NCBI GenBank assembly: GCA_022842595.1
Contig: JALHPF010000017.1
Location: 1 to 64,000, forward strand
Length of the DNA stretch: 64,000 nucleotides
Reading direction: 5' to 3'
Source: Rubrivivax sp.
GTDB lineage: Bacteria; Pseudomonadota; Gammaproteobacteria; Burkholderiales; Burkholderiaceae_C
Part shown: positions 35,715 to 44,866 of the stretch, piece after piece
How the letters are laid out: the number at the start of each line of letters is the position of its first letter
Position numbering within the stretch: the stretch's first letter is position 1
Translations under genes and position numbers: made by a program
The notes under the pieces: generated by a model
Database searches by the model: none
The model's input: the letters and a program-made list of their open reading frames with translations, nothing else
What the model was told of the DNA's origin: nothing

Positions 35715-36725
35715 CTATTCCATCGCCACGCGCGGGTCGATGAGCACGTAGGCCACGTCGACCAGCAGGTTCAGCAGCACGAACAGGACGCCCATGGCCA
35801 GCACGAAGCCTTGCACGGGGGCGTAGTCGCTGGCCGTCAGCGCGTCGATGGCGTAGCTGCCGACACCGGGCCAGCCGAACACCTTTTCGACGATGACGCT
35901 GCTGCCCAGCATGAAGCTGAACACCATGCCCAAGGTCGTCACCACCGGCAGCAGCGCGTTGCGCAGCCCGTACTTGATGAGCACGGTGCTCGTCGACAAG
36001 CCACTGGCACGCGCGGTGCGGATGAAGTCGGCGCTCAGCACCGACAGCATCGACGCTCGTGTCATGCGCGCGATCGGCGCCAGCACGAACAGCGCCATCG
36101 TCACCACCGGCAGGATGAGCTGCTTGAACGCCGCCCACCACAAGGCGCCATCACCCGCCAGCGCAGCGTCCACCAGGTACAGCCCGGTGACTGACGGCGG
36201 CGGGCTGAACATCGGGTCCAGCCGACCCAGCGGCGACGGCGCCCAACCCAGCAGGAAGTAGAAGACGTAGGCCAGCAGCAGGCCGGTGAAGAAGGTCGGC
36301 AGCGACACACCCGCCGTCGTCAGCACGCGACACAGCTGGTCGACCCAGCTGCCGGGGCGGGTGGCCGCCATCACGCCCAGGGGCAGAGCGACGGCGCAGG
36401 CCAGCACCAGCGCCATCAGCACCATTTCCAGCGAAGCCGGCAGGCGCGACAGCAGTTCCTGGAGCACCGGTTGCCCGGTCGTCAACGACAGCCCCATGTC
36501 GCCACGCGCCAGACCCGCCACGTACAGGAAGAACTGCTCCAGCAGCGGCTTGTCCAGCCCCAGCTGGGTGCGCACCTGGTCGATGGCTTCCTGCGTGGCC
36601 GCGCCGCCGGCGAAGTAGGCCGCCGGGTCGCCAGGCAAGGCACGGGTGAGGATGAAGGTGATGACGACCACGCCCACCAGGTTGGGCAGGGCCGACAGCA
36701 GCCGGGTGACGAGCACGCGCAGCAT
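35715..36725 (-). CDS. Peptide-type ABC transporter permease (DppB)
   Basis: 336-aa permease with six membrane segments. It starts MLRVLVTRLLSALPNLVGVVVITF and has LPGDPAAYFAGGAA, LGLDKPLLEQFFLYVAGLARGD and RMTRASMLSVLSADFIRTAR, the DppB/OppB pattern. It follows the cysteine hydrolase gene by 4 bp. With DppC/D/F it makes a full channel. Whether it carries peptides or urea oligomers (urets) is open. Confidence 0.94.
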   Translation of the reverse strand: MLRVLVTRLLSALPNLVGVVVITFILTRALPGDPAAYFAGGAATQEAIDQVRTQLGLDKPLLEQFFLYVAGLARGDMGLSLTTGQPVLQELLSRLPASLEMVLMALVLACAVALPLGVMAATRPGSWVDQLCRVLTTAGVSLPTFFTGLLLAYVFYFLLGWAPSPLGRLDPMFSPPPSVTGLYLVDAALAGDGALWWAAFKQLILPVVTMALFVLAPIARMTRASMLSVLSADFIRTARASGLSTSTVLIKYGLRNALLPVVTTLGMVFSFMLGSSVIVEKVFGWPGVGSYAIDALTASDYAPVQGFVLAMGVLFVLLNLLVDVAYVLIDPRVAME

Positions 36726-36729
36726 CGCG

Positions 36730-37434
36730 TCAGGCCTCTTGCTGCACGGCCGCCAGCACGGCCGACAAGGACGCCACCCAACCGACGATGCCGCCCTGCG
36801 CGGTGATCATCGCCAGCGTGGCGGCCTTGAATTCCGGGAAGTAGCTCTGCGTGGCCTCGTCCACCAGCAGGCTGTCGTAGCCACGGTCGTTGGCTTCGCG
36901 CATGGTCGTCTGCACACAGACTTCAGTCGTCACGCCGGCAAACACCAGGTGGGTGACGCCACGCACCTGCAGCGCCTCGTGGAGCGCTGTGCCATAGAAG
37001 GCGCCCTTGCCCGGCTTGTCGATGACGACCTCGTCCGGCAGCGGTGCCAGCGCCGGGACGATGTCGTTGCCTGGCTCGCCGCGCACCAGCAACCGGCCCA
37101 TCGGCCCGGGGTCGCCGATGCGCAGCGCCGGCTGGGTGCCGGGTTCGGCGCGGTCGCGCTTGGCAGGCGGGCAGTCGTGCAGGTCAGGGGCGTGGCTTTC
37201 GCGGGTGTGCACCACCGGCCAGCCCCGTTCGCGCCAGGCCTGCAGCAGGGCCCGGGTAGGGGCGATAGCGGCTTCGAGCAGCGTCACGTCGTTGCCCAGG
37301 GCCGCGCCGAAGCCGCCGGGTTCGATGAAGTCGCGCTGCATGTCGATGATGACCAGCGCGGTGCGGCCGGGTGGCAGCTCGAACGCAAAAGGCTGCGCGG
37401 CGACGGTGAGCGTGGGTTGCAGCATCGTGTTCAT
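36730..37434 (-). CDS. Second BiuH-related cysteine hydrolase, substrate unknown (triuret/uret hydrolase candidate)
   Basis: 234-aa isochorismatase-fold amidohydrolase. Catalytic residues Asp31 (VIIDMQRDF), Lys140 ([10 protein letters not shown]) and Cys173 ([10 protein letters not shown]). It shares [14 protein letters not shown]-like GEPGNDIVP and the DKPGKG loop with the BiuH-like protein at 39.0 kb. It differs in [16 protein letters not shown] against [16 protein letters not shown] and in the tail ([16 protein letters not shown]), so the two are paralogous subfamilies, not a recent duplication. Known relatives hydrolyse biuret or triuret; triuret hydrolase (TrtA) is reported to cluster with biuH. 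Here the start overlaps the nucleoside-type ATPase stop (ATGA). The exact substrate is an inference. Confidence 0.8.
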   Translation of the reverse strand: MNTMLQPTLTVAAQPFAFELPPGRTALVIIDMQRDFIEPGGFGAALGNDVTLLEAAIAPTRALLQAWRERGWPVVHTRESHAPDLHDCPPAKRDRAEPGTQPALRIGDPGPMGRLLVRGEPGNDIVPALAPLPDEVVIDKPGKGAFYGTALHEALQVRGVTHLVFAGVTTEVCVQTTMREANDRGYDSLLVDEATQSYFPEFKAATLAMITAQGGIVGWVASLSAVLAAVQQEA

Positions 37435-39014
37435 GCGGCCTGCTTCAGCGGTGCCGGGGCCGCCACAGCATGGCCGTCATGCCCGCCGCCCATGTGGCGG
37501 CCGATGTCGAGGCGGTCGGCGCCTGCCGCGGCGCATTCGTGCACCAGGCGGCCACCGCTCATCACGACGATGCGGTCGGCCAGGTGCAGCAGTTCGTCCA
37601 GGTCCTCGCTGACCATCAGCACCGCACAGCCCCGGTTGCGCGCTTCGACCAGCCGGCGGTGAACCTCAGCCACGGCCGTGAAGTCCAGCCCGAAGACCGG
37701 GTTGCTTACCAGCAGCAGCGCTGCGTCTTCCGAGAGCTCGCGCGCCAGCACCGCGCGCTGCACGTTGCCGCCGCTGAGCGACTGGATCGGCGCGCCCTCG
37801 CCTTGCGTCTTGACGCGGTATTCGGCGATCAGCGCCCGCGCCCTCTGCGCCAGCGTGCCGGGCACGCGAAGTCCGCCGCGGGCGAAGGGCCGCACGTCGA
37901 AGGCGCGCAGGCCGATGTTGTCGGCCACGCTCATGGCGCCGACGCAGGCGTTGCGCAGCGGTTCTTCGGGCAGGCCGCGCACCTTCAGCGCGCGGTTCTG
38001 GCCACGCGTGGCGGCGTAAGGCTGGCCAGCCACCTGCACGCTGCCACCTTCGCGCGCGCGCTGTCCCGCCAGGGCTTCCATCAGTTCACGCTGGCCGTTG
38101 CCGCTGACGCCGGCAATGCCGACGATCTCGCCCGCGCGCACGTCCAGGTCCAACGCGTCGACGGCGACTTCGCCGCGGTCGCCCATCACCACCAGGCCAC
38201 GCACCTGCATCGTGACGGCGCCCGGTGGCGCGGCGCTGCGCGCCAGCGTGGCGGTGCCGGCGGCTTCCTGCTGTTCGCTGCGCGGGGCAGACTCACCGCC
38301 CACCATCAAGGCCGCCAGCTCGGCGGCCGGCGCGTCGGCCACCGCCCGGCTGGCCACGAGCGCGCCACGCCGCAGCACCGTCACGTCGTCGGCGTAGGCC
38401 GCCACTTCGCGAAACTTGTGGGTGATCATCACCACGCTGCAGTGGCCCGCATGCGCGCGGTCTCGCAGCGCGCCCAGCACTTCGTCGGCCTCCTGCGGGG
38501 TCAGCACCGAGGTGGGCTCGTCCAGGATCAACAGGCGCGGCTTCAGGTACAGCTGCTTCAGGATCTCGAGCTTCTGCTTCTCGCCGGCCGACAGGTCCAG
38601 CGGCGTCGCGTCCAGGTCCAGCTGGAACGGCGCGCCGGCCATGAACACGCCGAGTTCAGCACGCACCTTCTTCCAGTCGATGAACGCGGGCAAGGCACCA
38701 CGGGCGATCAGCAGGTTCTCGGCCACCGTCATGCCGGGCACCACGGTGAAGTGCTGGTAGACCATGCCGATGCCCAACGCCCGCGCCACGGTGGGGCTGC
38801 CGATGGCCTGCTCGCGGCCGTCGATGAGCACGGCGCCGTCGTCGGGCTTGTAGTAGCCGACGATGCATTTCACCAGCGTGCTCTTGCCCGCGCCGTTTTC
38901 GCCCAGCAACGCATGCACGGTGCCGGGGCGCACGGTCAGGCTCACGGCGTTCAGCGCGGTGAGCGCGCCGAAACGTTTGGTGAGCTGGTAGGTTTCCAGT
39001 GACAGAGCGGTCAT
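37431..39014 (-). CDS. Nucleoside-type (Bmp/Nup family) ABC transporter ATPase, two ATPase domains
   Basis: 527-aa tandem ATPase of the sugar/nucleoside importer class. The first domain has [27 protein letters not shown] and [15 protein letters not shown]. The second has a degenerate Walker A ([10 protein letters not shown]), as usual, and [16 protein letters not shown]. The C-terminal tail is histidine-rich. The start at 39014 ([16 protein letters not shown]) overlaps the biuH stop by 4 bases. It works with the two permeases at 40.7-43.3 kb and the binding protein at 43.3 kb; between them sit biuH and amiF, so transporter and enzymes are interleaved. Confidence 0.93.
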   Translation of the reverse strand: MTALSLETYQLTKRFGALTALNAVSLTVRPGTVHALLGENGAGKSTLVKCIVGYYKPDDGAVLIDGREQAIGSPTVARALGIGMVYQHFTVVPGMTVAENLLIARGALPAFIDWKKVRAELGVFMAGAPFQLDLDATPLDLSAGEKQKLEILKQLYLKPRLLILDEPTSVLTPQEADEVLGALRDRAHAGHCSVVMITHKFREVAAYADDVTVLRRGALVASRAVADAPAAELAALMVGGESAPRSEQQEAAGTATLARSAAPPGAVTMQVRGLVVMGDRGEVAVDALDLDVRAGEIVGIAGVSGNGQRELMEALAGQRAREGGSVQVAGQPYAATRGQNRALKVRGLPEEPLRNACVGAMSVADNIGLRAFDVRPFARGGLRVPGTLAQRARALIAEYRVKTQGEGAPIQSLSGGNVQRAVLARELSEDAALLLVSNPVFGLDFTAVAEVHRRLVEARNRGCAVLMVSEDLDELLHLADRIVVMSGGRLVHECAAAGADRLDIGRHMGGGHDGHAVAAPAPLKQAA

Positions 39015-39724
39015 GACAGGGCCTCGATGAACGCTGCAGAGGTGGCCGTGGCGCCGAAGACCCCGCCCTGCATGTGCACCATGCGGATGGCTGCGGCGTG
39101 ATTGGAGGGATCGGTGGCAGCGGTGCCGTCTTCCAGCAGCAGGCATTCGAAGCCACGGTCGTTGGCTTCTCGCATCGTCGTGTGCACGCACACGTCGGTG
39201 GTGATGCCGCTCAGCACCAGGTTGCGGATGCCGCGGGTGTGCAGCAGCAGTTCCAGGTCGGTGGCGCAGAAGCTGCCCTTGCCCGGCTTGTCGATGATGG
39301 GCTCGCCCGGCAGCGGCGCCAGTTCGGGGATGATTTCCCAGCCCGGCTCGCCGCGCACCAGGATGCGGCCGCAGGGCCCGGCGTCGCCGATGCCCACGCC
39401 CAGGCCGTTGGCCCCTTTCGTGCCGATCTGACGCGAGCGCCAGCGCTTGTTGGCCGGCAGGTCCGAGAGGTCGGGCCGGTGGCCTTCACGTGTGTGGATG
39501 ATGTGGAAGCCGTGTTCGCGCATGGCCTGCAGCACACGCTGGATGGGGCCGATGGGCGCACGGGTCAGGCCGATGTCGTAGCCCATCTTGTCGACATAGC
39601 CGCCGGGGCCGCAGAAGTCGGTCTGCATGTCGATGATGAGCAGCGCGGTGTTGGCCGGGCGCAGGTCGCCGTCGAACGGCCAGGCGTAGGGGCTGGCCTG
39701 GACGGGCCGGAGCGCGGGCTTCAT
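39011..39724 (-). CDS. biuH: Biuret hydrolase (BiuH-type cysteine hydrolase)
   Basis: 237-aa isochorismatase-fold hydrolase expected to convert biuret to allophanate plus ammonia. Catalytic Asp32 ([10 protein letters not shown]), Lys146 ([16 protein letters not shown]) and Cys179 ([11 protein letters not shown]). [20 protein letters not shown] and [17 protein letters not shown] agree closely with the characterised Rhizobium biuret hydrolase as I remember it. A short insert near residues 103-109 (KGANGL) is extra. The start at 39724 ([17 protein letters not shown]) follows amiF by 4 bp. Neighbouring atzF would take the product allophanate. The close relative triuret hydrolase TrtA is the main alternative. 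Confidence 0.8.
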   Translation of the reverse strand: MKPALRPVQASPYAWPFDGDLRPANTALLIIDMQTDFCGPGGYVDKMGYDIGLTRAPIGPIQRVLQAMREHGFHIIHTREGHRPDLSDLPANKRWRSRQIGTKGANGLGVGIGDAGPCGRILVRGEPGWEIIPELAPLPGEPIIDKPGKGSFCATDLELLLHTRGIRNLVLSGITTDVCVHTTMREANDRGFECLLLEDGTAATDPSNHAAAIRMVHMQGGVFGATATSAAFIEALS

Positions 39725-39728
39725 GGAC

Positions 39729-40751
39729 TCAAGCCTCCGGCTCGAAGGGGTTAGGCTCGGGGCCGCGGTAGGCGCGCGTGGGTGCGGCAAAACCGCAGGG
39801 CGTGCCGTCTCGCACCTGGATGCTGGCGTCCCAGGGCAGCTGGTAGCGGCCGGCCACCATGTCGTGCATGAAGGTGTAGGGGCAGTCCTGCGCCCCGCCC
39901 TTCACCGCCACGTAGCCGCGGTGCCACAGCTGGTAGGGGTTGTTCTCGACACCCCAGCCGGCGCGCGCTTCGCGCACCAGGTCGGGCCGCAGTTCGGCAG
40001 TGACGATCTCGTCGGGGCGCGCACCACCGGCGGTGATGACGGTGCCGTCGAAGTTGCAGAACATCGCCTCGCCCATGCTGTCGAAGCTGCCGTCGCTGCC
40101 GCACAGGCACACGCTGGCGGTGATGGCCAGGTTCTGGAACGCGTTGGCCTGGTTGGTGATCTTCCAGGCGTGCCGGATGGGTGCGGTGTATCCGGCTGTG
40201 CGCAGGATGATCTCGGCGCCCTTGTACGCGGCTTCGCGCGCCATCTCGGGGAACATGCCGTCGTGGCAGATGATCAGCGCCAGCTTGCTGCCGTTCGGCC
40301 CGTCGCACACGGGGACGCCCATGTTGCCGGGCTCCCAGGCCTCCACCGGCACCCAGGGATGCAGCTTGCGGTAGTACAGCCGCACCTGGCCCTGGTCGTC
40401 GATGATGAGGCCGGTGTTGTAGGGATTCCCGTGCGGGTTGAACTCCATGATGGAGAAGCAGCCCCAGATCCTGTGTTCCACGCACGCGGCCATGAACGAC
40501 GCGACCTCGGGGCCGTCCATGCGCACCATCAGCTCGGGCGCGGTGCTCATGCTCAGGCCGTGCAGGGCGTATTCGGGGAACACGACCAGGTCCATCGTGC
40601 CCAGGTTGCGCCGCGCCTTGCCCACCATCCAGCAGATGCGCTCGGCCTGCGCCTTCAGCTGCGCGGGCGTCTCCACCACCGGCAGCTGCAGTTGCACCAG
40701 GCCCACGACCACGCCGTGCGGCGACTTGTTCAAACCCCCCAGACCACTCAT
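39729..40751 (-). CDS. amiF: Formamidase AmiF (nitrilase superfamily)
   Basis: 340-aa carbon-nitrogen hydrolase converting formamide to formate and ammonia. Glu60 ([10 protein letters not shown]), Lys129 (YYRKLHPW) and Cys162 ([11 protein letters not shown]) form the catalytic triad. [17 protein letters not shown] and [16 protein letters not shown] in the C-terminal part match AmiF rather than the aliphatic amidase AmiE. The length is that of AmiF. The start at 40751 ([13 protein letters not shown]) overlaps the permease stop (ATGA). Its place inside the biuret/allophanate operon is notable: a formyl- or carbamoyl-containing intermediate could be its true substrate, but nothing in the sequence proves that. 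Confidence 0.92.
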   Translation of the reverse strand: MSGLGGLNKSPHGVVVGLVQLQLPVVETPAQLKAQAERICWMVGKARRNLGTMDLVVFPEYALHGLSMSTAPELMVRMDGPEVASFMAACVEHRIWGCFSIMEFNPHGNPYNTGLIIDDQGQVRLYYRKLHPWVPVEAWEPGNMGVPVCDGPNGSKLALIICHDGMFPEMAREAAYKGAEIILRTAGYTAPIRHAWKITNQANAFQNLAITASVCLCGSDGSFDSMGEAMFCNFDGTVITAGGARPDEIVTAELRPDLVREARAGWGVENNPYQLWHRGYVAVKGGAQDCPYTFMHDMVAGRYQLPWDASIQVRDGTPCGFAAPTRAYRGPEPNPFEPEA

Positions 40752-41680
40752 CTCATCACTCCAAGTTCTTGCGGGGCGCCGACGAGGCTGCGGCGCGGTG
40801 AGCAGGTCCACACCAGGATGGCCAGCGTCAGCACATAGGGCACGGCGTTGAAGAGGTAGTAGCCGCCGGTGACACCCACCGACTGCAGCGCCGGCCCCAG
40901 CGCGCCGGCGCCACCGAACAGCAATGCCGCCCACAGGCAGCGCATCGGCTGCCAGCGCGCGAAGATCACCAGCGCCACCGCAATCAGCCCCTGGCCGCTG
41001 GACAAGCCTTCGTTCCAGCTGCCCGGGTAGTACAGCGACAGCGAAGCCCCGCCCAGCCCGGCGATGAAGCCGCCCGCGGTGGTGGCAGCGATGCGTACGC
41101 CGTTGACACTGGTGCCCAGCGCCCGCGCGGCATCGGCCGAGTCGCCCACCATGCGCACCTTCAAGCCCCATGCGGTATTCGCCAGGCCCCAGGCCAGCGC
41201 GATGGCCAGCAGCACACCCAGCGGGAACAGCAGGTTGATGTTCAAGGCACTGGCCGCGGCACCGGTGGCCGCATCCGGGCCGAGCCAGGCACCGAGTTGG
41301 AGGGACGGAATCTGCGGCGCCTGCGGCTGGATCAGCGGCTTGCCCAGGTAGAAGGCCAGCCCCGCGCCCAGGCCCATGATGGCGATGCCGGCGGCGATGT
41401 CGTTCACGCGCGGCAGGCTGCACACCAGGCCGTGCAGCAGGGCAATCAATGCACCGCTGAAGCCGGCCGCCAGCACACCCAGCCACCACACACCCGTGAG
41501 GTAGGAAGCGCCGAAGCCGGCCATCGCCGAGAACACCAGCACGCCTTCGAGACCCAGGTTGATGCGGCCAGCCTTTTCGGTGATGCACTCACCCAGGCTG
41601 ACGAAGAGGAAAGGCGTGCCGACGCGGATGGCACCCCCGAGGACGGCGATGAGGACGTCGAGGAAGGCAGTGTCAGACAT
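40748..41680 (-). CDS. Nucleoside-type ABC transporter permease 2
   Basis: 310-aa inner-membrane permease of the Bmp/Nup (BPD_transp_2) class, with about eight hydrophobic segments. Motifs GECITEKAGRINLGLEGVLVF and RVNDIAAGIAIMGLGAGLA are typical; GLKVRMVGDSADAARALG is the cytoplasmic loop. It overlaps amiF downstream. It is separated from its partner permease by 510 bp containing repeat C, an unusual gap inside an otherwise tightly packed operon. Confidence 0.92.
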   Translation of the reverse strand: MSDTAFLDVLIAVLGGAIRVGTPFLFVSLGECITEKAGRINLGLEGVLVFSAMAGFGASYLTGVWWLGVLAAGFSGALIALLHGLVCSLPRVNDIAAGIAIMGLGAGLAFYLGKPLIQPQAPQIPSLQLGAWLGPDAATGAAASALNINLLFPLGVLLAIALAWGLANTAWGLKVRMVGDSADAARALGTSVNGVRIAATTAGGFIAGLGGASLSLYYPGSWNEGLSSGQGLIAVALVIFARWQPMRCLWAALLFGGAGALGPALQSVGVTGGYYLFNAVPYVLTLAILVWTCSPRRSLVGAPQELGVMR

Positions 41681-41741
41681 GACGGAAGCTCCGTGACGCG
41701 CGCTTGCACTCCACTGCTCTGCTGGCGGCCGTCACCCCGGC

Positions 41742-42152
41742 AAAGGCGGGCAGGGGCTGGCTGTGGCGCTTATCCTCGGCGGTCTCCGCTGCGCTCCGAC
41801 TCCCCTGCGGTGCTCGGTCCCGCGGCCCCATCGCGGAACTCGCTACGTTCGCTGCGCTCACTGCGCTCAAACACCCGCGATGAGTCAGTGGTTGATCGCG
41901 CTGCGCGCGGGGCCGCGGGCCCTGCGCTCCTCGGCGCCTCCCATGCGCGCCACAGCCAGCCCCAGCCCGCCTTTGCAAACACCATGGCTGGCGCTCTTCC
42001 GTCGCGCGCCGACACCTTGTCTGGGCTGGGAGAGCCGGGTGCCCCCCGCAGCGAAGTAAAGGAGGAGCCCACGGCCTGTCAGGTGCCCCAGGCACCTTAC
42101 AGGCCGTGGGCGGGGGACATGAGCGGAGGGGGGCACCCGGCTCTCCCAGCCC
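41742..42152 (+). repeat. Structured dispersed repeat, copy C, inside the operon
   Basis: Occupies the 510-bp gap 41681-42190 between two permease genes of one importer; no gene is seen there. Layout as in copy A but on the plus strand, hence antisense to the operon. The 28-bp inverted repeat is 41742-41769 with 41947-41974 (one mismatch); the 25-bp outer inverted repeat 42023-42047 with 42128-42152 is perfect. Its bases differ from A and B at positions where both arms changed together. gcgaagtaaaggaggag is followed by a 21-bp hairpin (42067-42111, one mismatch). Confidence 0.85.
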
Positions 42153-42190
42153 AAGGGAAACCGACGCACGCCGAAAGGTCTGACCGCACT

Positions 42191-43261
42191 TCATGCCGCC
42201 GCCACTCCAGACGCCGGAACACGTGGTTTCAACTGCCACGTCAATCGCCCACGCAACGCCTCGCTCGCCAGGATCAGCACGAAGCAGAAGCCCATCAGCA
42301 CCTGCACCGAAGCATCGGGCAGACCCATGCGCCGCTGCAGCAGGCTGCCCGCTGCGAGGAAGCCACCGAAGAGCACGGCCACCGGAATGATGGCCAGCGG
42401 GTTGTGTCGGGCGACGAAGCTCACCAGGATGCCGGTGTAGCCCAGGCCGGCGATGATCGATGCATTGGCCGAGGTGTGGACCGCCGCGACTTCGATGCCG
42501 CCGGCCAGCCCGGCCGCCGCACCACCCAAGGCGCAGGCGGTGATGACCAGGCGCACCGCAGGCAGCCCGACGATCTGTGCTGCGCGCAGGTTGCCGCCCA
42601 CCACCCGCGTGGCGAAGCCGTGGGTGGTGGCGCCCAGCCACACCGCCGCCAGCAGGCAGGCGACGATGCCGAAGGCCAGACCCCAGTGCACGTCGTAGCC
42701 GGCGATGGTGCCGATGCGCAGGCCTTCTTCCAGAGGCAGGGTCGACGGCTTGTTCAGGCTCGCCGGGTCGCGCAGCGGACCTTCGACCAGATGCTTGAAG
42801 CAAGCGATCGCGATGTAGGCCAGCAGCAGGCTGGAGATGGTTTCGTTGACACCGCGCCACTGCCGCAGCACGCCTGCCAGCGCCACCCAGGCGGCACCGG
42901 CCACCGCCGCGGCCGCGAGCAGTGCCGCCGTACCGAAGGCATTCGCCGGCGGTGCCCAGACATAAGGCAAGGCCGCACAGGCCAGGCCGCCCAGCACCAG
43001 CGCCCCTTCACCGCCGATGATCGTGAGCCCCGCGCGCTGCGGCAGCGCCACGCACAGGGCTGTGAGCATCAGCGGGGCCGCGCGCTGCAGCGTGTTCTGG
43101 AAGCTGAAGGCGTCGCCGAACGCGCCCAGGAACAGCAGCGACCATGCTTCGACTGGGTCGTGCCCGCCGAACCAGACGAACACCCCGAATGACGCCAGCC
43201 CGCCCAGCAGCGCGAGCACGGGCAGGCCGATCGATTCGAGGCTGTCGCGCCAGGCGTTCAT
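42191..43261 (-). CDS. Nucleoside-type ABC transporter permease 1
   Basis: 356-aa permease, larger partner of the Bmp/Nup importer. Hydrophobic throughout, with LTALCVALPQRAGLTIIGGEGALVLGG (the conserved NIGxEGQ-like loop) and GGNLRAAQIVGLPAVRLVITACALGGAAAGLAGGIEV. It follows the binding-protein gene by 28 bp. Its 3' end abuts repeat C. Confidence 0.92.
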   Translation of the reverse strand: MNAWRDSLESIGLPVLALLGGLASFGVFVWFGGHDPVEAWSLLFLGAFGDAFSFQNTLQRAAPLMLTALCVALPQRAGLTIIGGEGALVLGGLACAALPYVWAPPANAFGTAALLAAAAVAGAAWVALAGVLRQWRGVNETISSLLLAYIAIACFKHLVEGPLRDPASLNKPSTLPLEEGLRIGTIAGYDVHWGLAFGIVACLLAAVWLGATTHGFATRVVGGNLRAAQIVGLPAVRLVITACALGGAAAGLAGGIEVAAVHTSANASIIAGLGYTGILVSFVARHNPLAIIPVAVLFGGFLAAGSLLQRRMGLPDASVQVLMGFCFVLILASEALRGRLTWQLKPRVPASGVAAA

Positions 43262-43289
43262 GCTGTGCCTTCTCTTTCGCCGATCGCGA

Positions 43290-44405
43290 TCAGGCTTTGC
43301 CGATGACGCCTTCGACCAGGTAATTCATGCCCTCCAGCACCACGTCGGTCTGCTTGAGCGTGGTGCCCTTGGGGATGACCACCTTGCCGGTGTTGTCCTT
43401 GAGTTCACCGCTGAAGATGTCGAAGGTGCCGGCCAGCATCTTCGCGCGCACGGCGTCGGCGTTCTTGCGTGCGGCTTCGCTGGCGCCAGGGCCGTAGGCC
43501 GAACTCTTGACGAAGCCTTCCTTCAGGCCACCGCGCACGAAGTTGGGGTGCGGCTTGCCGGTCTTGGCGGCGTCGATGATCTGGGTGTAGGCGGCGATCC
43601 AGTTCCATTCCGCGCCCGTCAGGTAGGCCTGCGGCGCCAGCTTGGCCTGGCTGGCGTGGTAGCCGCAGACCATCTTGCCGCGCTTGGCGGCGGTCTCGAC
43701 GATGACCTTGGGCCCGTCGACGTGCATGGTGAACACGTCCACGCCCTGGTCGGCCAGGCTGTTGGTGGCCTCGGCTTCCTTCACCGGCATGCTCCAGTCG
43801 CCGGTGAAGATGACGCTGCAGGTGATCTTCGGGTCGACCGATCGCGCCCCCAGCGTGAACGCGTTGATGTTGCGCAGCACCTGCGGGATGGGCTTGGCCG
43901 CGACGAAGCCGATCTTCTTGCTCTTGCTGGCGTGGCCGGCGATGACGCCGTTGAGGTACTGCGCCTCGTCGATGTAGCCGAAGAAGCTGCCGGTGTTGTC
44001 GGGGTGCTTGCCCTTCGTCCACAGGCCGCCGCAATGGGCGAAGCGAACCTTGGGGTTCTTGGCCGCGACGGCCAGCATGTGCGGGTCGAAGTAGCCGAAG
44101 CTGGTGGGGAAGAGCAGGGTCGCGCCGTCCTGGCTGATCATGCCCTGCATGGTCTTCTGCACGGCCTGGGTCTCGGGCACGTTCTCTTCTTCGACCACCT
44201 TGATGCCGGGCATCTTCTTCAGCGCGGCGGCAGTTTCGGCCTGCGCCTGGTTGTAGCCGAAGTCGTCGCGCGGGCCGACATAGATGACGCCGATGGTCAT
44301 GGGCGCCTGGGCGAAGGCGCGGCCGGCGAGGCCCGTGCCTGCGGCGGCCAGGGCACCCGCGGCCAGCAGGCGGCGGCGGTCGGAATTCAGGGTCTTGTCG
44401 TTCAT
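43290..44405 (-). CDS. Nucleoside-type ABC transporter binding protein (BmpA/PnrA family)
   Basis: 371-aa periplasmic binding protein of the BMP lipoprotein-like family, but with a signal peptide lacking a lipobox (DRRRLLAAGALAAAGTGLAGRAFAQ; the twin arginine suggests possible Tat export). Family stretches: MTIGVIYVGPRDDFGYNQAQ, HPDNTGSFFGYIDEAQYLNGVIAGH, KKIGFVAAKPIPQVLRNINAF. In other bacteria the family binds purine nucleosides. In this operon the ligand may be a uret or related N-rich compound; the related AtzT protein of atrazine degraders is reported to bind a purine-like compound. Ligand not provable here. Confidence 0.92.
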   Translation of the reverse strand: MNDKTLNSDRRRLLAAGALAAAGTGLAGRAFAQAPMTIGVIYVGPRDDFGYNQAQAETAAALKKMPGIKVVEEENVPETQAVQKTMQGMISQDGATLLFPTSFGYFDPHMLAVAAKNPKVRFAHCGGLWTKGKHPDNTGSFFGYIDEAQYLNGVIAGHASKSKKIGFVAAKPIPQVLRNINAFTLGARSVDPKITCSVIFTGDWSMPVKEAEATNSLADQGVDVFTMHVDGPKVIVETAAKRGKMVCGYHASQAKLAPQAYLTGAEWNWIAAYTQIIDAAKTGKPHPNFVRGGLKEGFVKSSAYGPGASEAARKNADAVRAKMLAGTFDIFSGELKDNTGKVVIPKGTTLKQTDVVLEGMNYLVEGVIGKA

Positions 44406-44451
44406 GGTCTTCTCGCTCCTGGGTTGTTCGGGGTTCAGCAGTTCAGCGGGC

Positions 44452-44829
44452 TCAGGTCTGCAACAGGCTGACGTGGGCGGCCACCACCACCCAGTGGCCG
44501 CCGATGCGGCACCATGTCTGGCTTTGGCGGCCGCTGCGCGTGCTGCCTTCGCGGCGGAATTCGGTCATCGCGGTGGCCAGGTCGCAGCCGTAGGTGGTGA
44601 TGACGGTATTCATCAGCTCGCGTTGCAGGCCCTGCGCCGGGCGCGCGTTGCGAAAGGCGCGGATGGCCTCGATGCCGTAGAGGTTCTCGCCCACGCCATA
44701 GCGCACGGTGTGCGGGCTGGCCCAGAACAGCGCGTCGAGCGTCTCGACCTTGTTATGGATCAGCGCGTCTTCGTACAGCGCAAAAGCGGCGCTGACTTCG
44801 GCATGCACGTCGGGCAGGTTGATGTCCAT
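44452..44829 (-). CDS. hpxZ: DUF3225 protein, AtzH/HpxZ type
   Basis: 125-aa small cytoplasmic protein of the SnoaL/NTF2-like fold. MDINLPDVHAEVSAAF, YEDALIHNKVETLDALFW, ENLYGIEAIRAFRNAR and GRQSQTWCRIGGHWVVVAAHVS are the DUF3225 pattern. A DUF3225 gene (atzH) accompanies atzG-atzE in the cyanurate operon atzDGEHF, and hpxZ accompanies hpxX-hpxY in oxalurate catabolism. Here it follows atzE by 37 bp, the same order. Its exact role is not settled; it is probably an auxiliary to the amidase complex. The start at 44829 removes an N-terminal stretch without similarity. Confidence 0.88.
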   Translation of the reverse strand: MDINLPDVHAEVSAAFALYEDALIHNKVETLDALFWASPHTVRYGVGENLYGIEAIRAFRNARPAQGLQRELMNTVITTYGCDLATAMTEFRREGSTRSGRQSQTWCRIGGHWVVVAAHVSLLQT

Positions 44830-44866
44830 GGGATGAACCTTGTCGCTGCGGCCTCGAGCCTGATCT

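Noticed and set aside
36730..37434. Calling the second cysteine hydrolase RutB (ureidoacrylate hydrolase)
   Set aside because: No other rut genes are present and its loops are closer to the BiuH group, so the substrate is left open.
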